A DNA stretch of 18,900 nt from an uncultured Candidatus Berkelbacteria bacterium (GTDB lineage: Bacteria; Patescibacteriota; UBA1384; CAILIB01): NCBI GenBank assembly GCA_937895715.1, contig CALBLZ010000035.1:1-18900 (forward strand), given 5' to 3'. The notes under the pieces were generated by a model. The model saw only the letters and a program-made list of their open reading frames with translations. It was not told the DNA's origin and searched no databases. Made by a program: the position numbers and the translations under genes. Shown piece by piece: positions 14,571 to 18,900 of the stretch; the first letter of the stretch is position 1, and every line of letters starts with the position of its first letter.

Positions 14571-14624
14571 AAAAAGCCGCCCCATCCTCCTGGTTCCACC
14601 AAAGTCGGATGTAGCGGCTTTTTT
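14571..14624 (+). terminator. ftsZ terminator with an unusually long loop
   Basis: AAAAAGCCGC (14571-14580) pairs with GCGGCTTTTT (14614-14623) and ends in a T run, a normal terminator stem. The loop is 33 nt, far longer than usual, and 21 of its bases (14587-14607) are the exact reverse complement of the end of each downstream 42-bp repeat. Confidence 0.8.
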
Positions 14625-14660
14625 CGTTGCTGAGCATAACTGACTTTTCTGACTAACCTC

Positions 14661-14747
14661 CGGGAAGGGATGAGTTCAGGACGACTTTGGTGGAACCAGG
14701 AGTATCGGGAAGGGATGAGTTCAGGACGACTTTGGTGGAACCAGGAG
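14661..14747 (+). repeat. Two identical 42-bp direct repeats separated by TAT
   Basis: Copies at 14661-14702 and 14706-14747 are identical, starting CGGGAAGGGATG and ending GGTGGAACCAGGAG, with a 45-bp period. The last 21 bases of each are complementary to the loop of the ftsZ terminator. Shorter related pieces surround them: CCTCCGGGAAG at 14657-14667 and 14761-14771, and CTGACTTTTCTG at 14640-14651 and 14786-14797. An open frame passes through the repeats into rmuC, but it looks incidental. Confidence 0.9.
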
Positions 14748-14764
14748 ACTTGCTTATTCTCCTC

Positions 14765-14831
14765 CGGGAAGATGGTGATGTGAATCTGACTTTTCTGGTT
14801 TGCCAGGAAGATTCACATCACCATCTTCCCG
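14765..14831. repeat. Perfect 23-bp inverted repeat (large hairpin)
   Basis: The arm at 14765-14787 (starting CGGGAAGATGG) is the exact reverse complement of 14809-14831. The 21-nt centre holds a further short stem (CTGG-TTTG-CCAG), so nearly all 67 bases can fold into one hairpin. No T run follows, so it is not a normal terminator. It ends 17 bp before the rmuC -10 element and begins with the same CGGGAAG as the direct repeats. Confidence 0.9.
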
Positions 14832-14848
14832 AACACATACCGAACGTG

Positions 14849-14854
14849 TATACT
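14849..14854 (+). promoter_or_regulatory. -10 element of rmuC (leaderless)
   Basis: TATACT ends six bases before the ATG at 14861. The expected -35 position (around 14826-14831) falls in the right arm of the inverted repeat and does not resemble TTGACA. Confidence 0.5.
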
Positions 14855-14860
14855 AATCAC

Positions 14861-15940
14861 ATGCCTCTAGAAATCATCATCTCCATTTTCGCAACACTCG
14901 CACTCTGTGCGGCTGGTTTTTTTCTGTACTCACGCTCAAACAAACCAGCGCCCCAGCAAGAGCTTTCACAAACCCTAGAGCTGCTCCAACAGAGCCTGCA
15001 AAATAATCTTCAAGCCAACCTTCAAAGCAACCTCAAGCTAATTCTCGATCAGCTAAATAACCAGCAGCGATCACAGGAGCACCAAACAGGCCAGGTAAAC
15101 AACCAGCTCCAGGCCACCACACGGGTTATCTCCGATCTGCAAACTAAGCTCAATGCTATCGAGCAAACCAACAAACACCTCCTCGAAATGGGGAAGGATG
15201 TACGACAGTTGCAAAACATTCTCCAAGCCCCAAAGCTGCGAGGAAATAGGGGAGAGATCTGGCTAGAAGAGCTTATTGCTCAAATGATCCCTAAGGAGCG
15301 CTACAAAACACAGTACGCCTTTAAGTCGGGTGAAAAGTGCGATGCTGTTATTCTTCTGCGCGACGGCCTTATCCTACCTATCGATTCAAAGTTTTCCCTC
15401 GAAAACTTCTCAAAAATGCTTGCGACAGAGGACGAACCTGAGAAGAAAGCGCATGAAAAGCTGTTCGTGTCAGATGTGAAACGCCGAATCGACGAGATCG
15501 CCAAAAAGTACATCCTGCCAGATGAGGGGACACTTAGCTTTGCGTTCATGTATGTTCCGGCAGAAAATGTCTACTACCAGGCGTTCATCGAGGACTCAGG
15601 TGGCAACCAGCTACTCCGCTACGCCTTCGAGCGTCATATTATTCCCGTGTCACCAAACAGCTTGTACGCCCACCTCGAGGTAGTACTGTTTGGTCTGCGT
15701 GGCATGGCTATCGAACAGAGTGCCCGTGAAATCCAACAGGGGTTAATTGGCCTCGGGGGTGAGCTTAAGCGATTCGAAGAACACTACGATAAGGTTGGAA
15801 ACAACCTGCGCCTTGCGCAACAAAACTTTGATGCTAGCGACAAGAGATTGCTAGGCGTCCGAAATAAGCTCGGGTCGTTAAGCAAAGAAGCGCTCGGCAC
15901 AGGAGAAGAAACCCCAATTGCCGTAATCGAGGCCGAGTAA
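14861..15940 (+). CDS. rmuC: RmuC-family DNA recombination protein
   Basis: RmuC proteins limit recombination at repeated or inverted DNA and carry a nuclease-like fold. The 359-aa product has an N-terminal membrane helix (residues 4-22, IIISIFATLALCAAGFFLY). A Gln/Leu/Asn-rich coiled coil (about 30-115) follows. The RmuC domain begins with LRGNRGEIWLEELIAQMIP and contains Asp161 in EKCDAVILL and Asp175-Ser-Lys177 in ILPIDSKFSLENF, consistent with a PD-(D/E)xK centre. SFAFMYVPAENVYYQ and IIPVSPNSLYAHLEVV are further signatures. I start at 14861 because a longer in-frame extension (from 14687) merely translates the repeats and lies before the promoter. A protein linked to inverted-repeat stability sits right after a large inverted repeat, which may be coincidence. 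Confidence 0.9.
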   Translation: MPLEIIISIFATLALCAAGFFLYSRSNKPAPQQELSQTLELLQQSLQNNLQANLQSNLKLILDQLNNQQRSQEHQTGQVNNQLQATTRVISDLQTKLNAIEQTNKHLLEMGKDVRQLQNILQAPKLRGNRGEIWLEELIAQMIPKERYKTQYAFKSGEKCDAVILLRDGLILPIDSKFSLENFSKMLATEDEPEKKAHEKLFVSDVKRRIDEIAKKYILPDEGTLSFAFMYVPAENVYYQAFIEDSGGNQLLRYAFERHIIPVSPNSLYAHLEVVLFGLRGMAIEQSAREIQQGLIGLGGELKRFEEHYDKVGNNLRLAQQNFDASDKRLLGVRNKLGSLSKEALGTGEETPIAVIEAE

Positions 15941-15942
15941 GC

Positions 15943-16875
15943 ATGCACACCTTTACCGCTACCGAACCTACCCGACTCGATTCGTTTCTTGCACAAAAGT
16001 TGCCGCAGTTCAGTAGGGCACAGCTCCAACACCTGATTAGCCAATCTGTTATAGAAGTAAACGGAACCCTTGCTGCTAAAGCCTCACACAAGCTAAAGAT
16101 AGGGGACACCGTTCTTGTGCAGCGCGAACCACAAGACCTCCACCTAGAACCAACCTCCTTTACGCTCCCAATCCTTCTAGAAGATGAGAGCATTCTTGTG
16201 GTAAATAAACCAGTCGGATTAGTAGTGCACCCAACCACCCCTGATCATACCGACAGTGTAGCGCACCAAATTATCAGCTACCTACCAAGCATTACTTCAG
16301 TCGTGCAAGATCCTGAAAGCGTGGTTAGCACTACTCGGCCCGGTATCGTCCACCGTCTCGACAAGGACACCACCGGTGTACTTGTAATTGCAAAAACTAA
16401 GGAAGCCCTAGCAAATCTTAGCGAGCAGTTTCACAACCACACTACTATCAAAACATACACAGTACTCTGCTACGGCACCATTACCCAACCCCAAACCATC
16501 TCAGCAAACCTTGTGAGAAGGGGGAATGATAAAACCAACAAAATGAAGGCCACCCTCAAAGATGAGGGCAAAAGCGCCATAACCCACATCACTCCGGTAA
16601 GCCAGCACGCTCGCCACAACACATCGTATACCGTTGTGTCGTGCCAGATTGAGACTGGTCGCACACACCAAATCCGCGCCCACCTTTTATCCATAGGTCA
16701 CTCAGTTCTAGGGGACAGTATCTACTACACAAAACCCTCATACCAACTGAGTAAAAAGCTAAAGATTACCCGGCAGATGCTGCACGCCACCACCCTCTCC
16801 TTCACCCACCCAAAAACTGGTGCGCCAGTAACCGTTACTGCACCGTACCCAAGCGACATGCTGCAATTTCTTTGA
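15943..16875 (+). CDS. RluD-family 23S rRNA pseudouridine synthase
   Basis: This family turns uridine into pseudouridine in large-subunit rRNA or tRNA. The N-terminal S4 RNA-binding domain spans about residues 1-65 (RLDSFLAQKLPQFSRAQLQHLISQSVIEVNGT). The catalytic domain carries LLEDESILVVNKPVGLVVHP and the signature His137-Arg-Leu-Asp140 in GIVHRLDKDTTGVLVIAK, where Asp140 is the nucleophile. Motif III is in ETGRTHQIRAHLLSIGHSVLGDSIY. The length of 310 aa is typical for RluD/YlyB. The gene starts two bases after the rmuC stop and is probably co-transcribed with it. Its TGA lies inside the -35 box of the next promoter. The target uridines cannot be deduced. Confidence 0.92.
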   Translation: MHTFTATEPTRLDSFLAQKLPQFSRAQLQHLISQSVIEVNGTLAAKASHKLKIGDTVLVQREPQDLHLEPTSFTLPILLEDESILVVNKPVGLVVHPTTPDHTDSVAHQIISYLPSITSVVQDPESVVSTTRPGIVHRLDKDTTGVLVIAKTKEALANLSEQFHNHTTIKTYTVLCYGTITQPQTISANLVRRGNDKTNKMKATLKDEGKSAITHITPVSQHARHNTSYTVVSCQIETGRTHQIRAHLLSIGHSVLGDSIYYTKPSYQLSKKLKITRQMLHATTLSFTHPKTGAPVTVTAPYPSDMLQFL

Positions 16876-16901
16876 CAGAGGAGAAAGCAGCCTGGTAGCA
16901 T
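16872..16901 (+). promoter_or_regulatory. Promoter of the RHH-nucleotidyltransferase-like gene
   Basis: TTGACA (16872-16877) and TAGCAT (16896-16901, preceded by TGG as an extended -10) are 18 bp apart. The predicted start near 16908 leaves a leader of about 37 nt, one of the longest in the window. Confidence 0.75.
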
Positions 16902-16907
16902 AGTATT

Positions 16908-16944
16908 GAGGGAGGGAAGCTCCTATTTTTTATAGGTTTTCCTC
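16908..16944 (+). promoter_or_regulatory. Structured 5' leader, hairpin abutting the start codon
   Basis: GAGGGAA (16912-16918) can pair with TTTCCTC (16938-16944, one G-U pair). CCTAT (16922-16926) pairs with ATAGG (16932-16936) inside it around a five-T loop. The outer stem closes on the base before the ATG and hides the only Shine-Dalgarno-like purine tract in the leader. This could control translation; it is a paper fold only. Confidence 0.45.
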
Positions 16945-17595
16945 ATGCATGACCGTCAGTCACAACGAATCCGCGTTACCGTAAGCCTCAGCAAAGATTT
17001 GCTTGATGTTATTGATGAGCAAATTGACGGCCTTCGTGTACGCAACCGGTCGCACGCTGTTGAAAGCTTGTTAACCGAGAGCCTCCAGGTTGCTCAGATT
17101 AGAGAAGCCATCATTCTGGCAGGTGGAGAGCAAGCCCCAAGACGCCTTGCGGCTATCGAGCAGATGCTTAAAACTCTACGAGAGTACGGCATCTTTGAGG
17201 TTACCATCGCGGTTGGATATCTAGGTGAGGCGATTCGAAAGCAAGTAGGGGACGGACGCGAACTTGGCATGACAATTTCCTACGCTCAATCTGAGCTCGG
17301 CACCGCTGGTGCGCTCTATCAGCTAAAGAATAAGATTAAATCTACCTTCTTTGTGGTGAATATTGAGCGACCAGTAGAAGTAGACCTGAAAAACCTGGTA
17401 AAGTTTCATCGTGAGCATGCACCACTGGTGACCATTGCCACAAAGTCTCTACGCGATCTCTCCGGCATCTATGTGATGGAGCCACGCGCCCTACAGTCAA
17501 TCCCCAAAGGTTTCTGTATGCTGGAGGAGACAGTATTTCATAACTTAACGAAGCAGGGAAAGCTCTTAGCCTATCCCGTGCTGACAGAAAAATAA
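16945..17595 (+). CDS. Ribbon-helix-helix DNA-binding domain fused to a degenerate sugar-phosphate nucleotidyltransferase
   Basis: Residues 8-50 look like a ribbon-helix-helix (RHH/CopG) domain: a strand RIRVTVSLS, a helix KDLLDVIDEQIDGL, an N-R-S-H turn and a second helix AVESLLTESLQ. From residue 54 the sequence follows the nucleotidyltransferase fold of sugar-nucleotide synthases: AIILAGG, EYGIFEVTIAVGYLGEAIRKQVGDG, ISYAQSELGTAGALYQL, FFVVN, LKNLVKFHREH, SGIYVMEPRAL and LEETVFHNLTKQGKLLAYPV. Active-site parts are missing. After A-G-G the G-T-R-x-x-P loop and the P-K-x-x-x-P-V stretch are shortened to EQAPRRLAAI; the N-G-D metal site reads N139-I-E; and the W-x-D-I-G-T-P end is absent because the protein stops at residue 216. 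It may be a regulator that senses a nucleotide or sugar nucleotide. secD follows after 10 bp. Confidence 0.78.
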   Translation: MHDRQSQRIRVTVSLSKDLLDVIDEQIDGLRVRNRSHAVESLLTESLQVAQIREAIILAGGEQAPRRLAAIEQMLKTLREYGIFEVTIAVGYLGEAIRKQVGDGRELGMTISYAQSELGTAGALYQLKNKIKSTFFVVNIERPVEVDLKNLVKFHREHAPLVTIATKSLRDLSGIYVMEPRALQSIPKGFCMLEETVFHNLTKQGKLLAYPVLTEK

Positions 17596-17605
17596 TTGTA
17601 ACCGT

Positions 17606-18865
17606 ATGCGACGCAACCTCTGGATTACCTTCTGCTGCATTATCGGCCTTACCGCCTTTGCAGGCTACGTTAACTGGCCAACCACCCGCTCACTCGGTGA
17701 GCGCGATGTAACACTTCGCCAAGGTCTCGACCTTAAGGGCGGTGCGTACCTCGTGTACGAAGCTGACACCAGCAAGATTGAGTCATCAAAGGTAGCTGAG
17801 TCTATGGAAGGGGTACGTAACGTATTCGAGGGTCGCGTAAATACCCTCGGAGTTACCGAACCTGAGATTCGTATTGGTAGCGCAGGAAGTAAGCCAACAC
17901 TGATCGTCAGCATGCCTGGTGTATCTGATGTTAACCGTGCAAAAGAGATTCTTGGCACCACCGCAAAACTTGAGTTCCGCGACGAAGCCGGCCAGCTCGT
18001 ACTCGAAGGCAAGGACGTTGTTCCAAGCCGGACAGTAGCTGAACCCTTCCAGCAGAGCACGACAACGCTTGCAACTGCTAATGAGTGGCAAATCCGCCTA
18101 ACCCTAACCGATGAGGGGCGTCAAAAGTTTGCTGCAACCACCCAGGCCAATATTCAAAAGCAAATTGGCATCTACCTAGACGATCAGCTAATCTCTGCAC
18201 CAACCGTGCAGTCCGCTATTACTGACGGCATTGCTATCATTACGGGCAGCTTTACCGCAGAGAGCGCCCGAGATTTTGCAACACAGCTCAAGAGCGGTGC
18301 ACTTCCAGTTCCTGTGAAACTGATTCAGGAGCAAACTGTTGGCGCAACACTTGGCGAAGACTCGATTAGTGAGAGTATTATTGCAGGAACACTCGCCATT
18401 GTGTTGGTAATGATGTTCATGATCATTTACTACCGTTGGCTTGGTGTTATCGCCAGTCTCGCTATAGTTGTCTACGTTCTCCTTAATGTGCTTATTTTCC
18501 GCCTGGTACCAGTGACATTAACGCTTGCGGGTATTGCTGGATTTATCATCTCGATTGGGGTAGCTGTCGATACAAATATTCTTACGTTTGAACGCCTTAA
18601 AGAGGAGTTCCGCTTGGGCAAACCGCTGCCAATCGCTATCCGTGAATCGTTCCGTCGTTCCTGGACGAGCATTCGCGACTCACACGTTGCTGGTCTGATC
18701 ACTGCCGTTATCATCTTTGTGTTCGGAACTGGTGGTGTCCGAGGATTCGCTGTAGTTCTGATTATTGGAACCCTGCTCAGCCTGTTTACCGCCATTACAG
18801 TTACCCGTAACTGGATGATGCTCCTTGCCGGAAGCAAGCTACAGAAGTTGCTGCACACGAAATAA
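17606..18865 (+). CDS. secD: Protein translocase subunit SecD
   Basis: SecD works with SecF and SecYEG to pull secreted proteins across the membrane using the proton gradient. The 419-aa product starts with a membrane helix (WITFCCIIGLTAFAGYV), then LRQGLDLKGGAYLVYEAD (the family G-L-D-L-x-G-G). The first periplasmic domain contains RVNTLGVTEPEI. QIGIYLDDQLISAPTVQSAI leads into the membrane half with five helices: GATLGEDSISESI, SIGVAVDTNILTFERLKEE with the conserved Asp, and SHVAGLITAVIIFVFGTGGVRGFAVVL. It is shorter than E. coli SecD (about 615 aa) because the periplasmic part is reduced. SecF appears to follow 11 bp later. Confidence 0.95.
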   Translation: MRRNLWITFCCIIGLTAFAGYVNWPTTRSLGERDVTLRQGLDLKGGAYLVYEADTSKIESSKVAESMEGVRNVFEGRVNTLGVTEPEIRIGSAGSKPTLIVSMPGVSDVNRAKEILGTTAKLEFRDEAGQLVLEGKDVVPSRTVAEPFQQSTTTLATANEWQIRLTLTDEGRQKFAATTQANIQKQIGIYLDDQLISAPTVQSAITDGIAIITGSFTAESARDFATQLKSGALPVPVKLIQEQTVGATLGEDSISESIIAGTLAIVLVMMFMIIYYRWLGVIASLAIVVYVLLNVLIFRLVPVTLTLAGIAGFIISIGVAVDTNILTFERLKEEFRLGKPLPIAIRESFRRSWTSIRDSHVAGLITAVIIFVFGTGGVRGFAVVLIIGTLLSLFTAITVTRNWMMLLAGSKLQKLLHTK

Positions 18866-18876
18866 CGCTACAGACC

Positions 18877-18900
18877 ATGAAAACAACTCCTTTTAACATT
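18877..18900 (+). CDS. secF: Start of a gene, probably secF (truncated by window end)
   Basis: An ATG at 18877 opens eight codons (MKTTPFNI) before the window ends, 11 bp after secD. SecF almost always follows SecD, and short polar starts ending in F-N/D-I are common in it. The call rests on position; the sequence is too short to prove it. Confidence 0.55.

Noticed and set aside
14661..14747. Possible CRISPR array
   Set aside because: Only two copies, separated by three bases rather than a spacer of about 30, with no cas genes nearby; it is a tandem duplication.
14765..14831. Intrinsic terminator for upstream transcription
   Set aside because: No T run follows either arm, and ftsZ already has a terminator at 14571-14624; described as a hairpin repeat instead.
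14687..14860. N-terminal extension of RmuC beginning at an ATG at 14687
   Set aside because: The extension translates the direct repeat and the inverted repeat, precedes the -10 box, and would place the membrane helix far from the N-terminus; the ATG at 14861 gives a normal RmuC.

Overview
The window holds a compact bacterial chromosome segment with about twenty coding regions, most on the plus strand, and gaps that are usually under 120 bp. By eye, G+C is near one half. TGA, TAA and TAG all act as stops, so the code is standard. No gene has a convincing Shine-Dalgarno sequence at normal distance, and several have a -10 element only 6-7 nt before the ATG. Short single-domain versions of housekeeping proteins (a 149-aa SPOUT methyltransferase, a 419-aa SecD), a stand-alone LytR_C protein and Thr/Pro linkers suggest a streamlined lineage such as the Candidate Phyla Radiation (Patescibacteria). 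That placement is an inference, not something the sequence proves.

Layout: (1) 1-946: the 3' end of histidyl-tRNA synthetase, a bidirectional terminator, and a convergent gene of unknown function. (2) 1059-4651: nucleotide and RNA metabolism: SPOUT RNA methyltransferase, guanylate kinase, a beta-CASP metallo-beta-lactamase RNase and an RlmD/TrmA-type m5U methyltransferase. (3) 4727-5332: LexA. (4) 5379-9713: a cell-envelope block with a membrane-anchored GH18-like protein, a LytR_C protein and a DUF3048/YerB-like protein, meeting a convergent secreted lysozyme-like transglycosylase. (5) 9833-11845: a putative zinc metalloprotease, then rpsU-yqeY-ybeY-dgkA. (6) 11908-14565: ftsA-ftsZ. (7) 14566-14860: a repeat-rich spacer. 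(8) 14861-16875: rmuC and an RluD-type pseudouridine synthase. (9) 16945-18900: a ribbon-helix-helix protein fused to a degenerate nucleotidyltransferase, followed by secD and the first codons of what is probably secF.

Functionally the segment links translation and RNA maturation (HisRS, bS21, YbeY, RNA modification enzymes), cell division (FtsA, FtsZ), envelope building (undecaprenol/diacylglycerol kinase, GH18, LytR_C, DUF3048, transglycosylase), export (SecD/F) and DNA damage handling (LexA, RmuC).

The points most worth following up are: the RHH/pseudo-nucleotidyltransferase fusion, whose enzyme domain has lost its visible catalytic motifs and whose mRNA leader folds right up to the start codon; the set of leaderless promoters; CCTC(C) directly before the start codon of several genes including rpsU; two FtsZ C-terminal peptides in one protein; and the ftsZ-rmuC spacer, where a terminator loop is complementary to two downstream 42-bp repeats and a perfect 23-bp inverted repeat follows.
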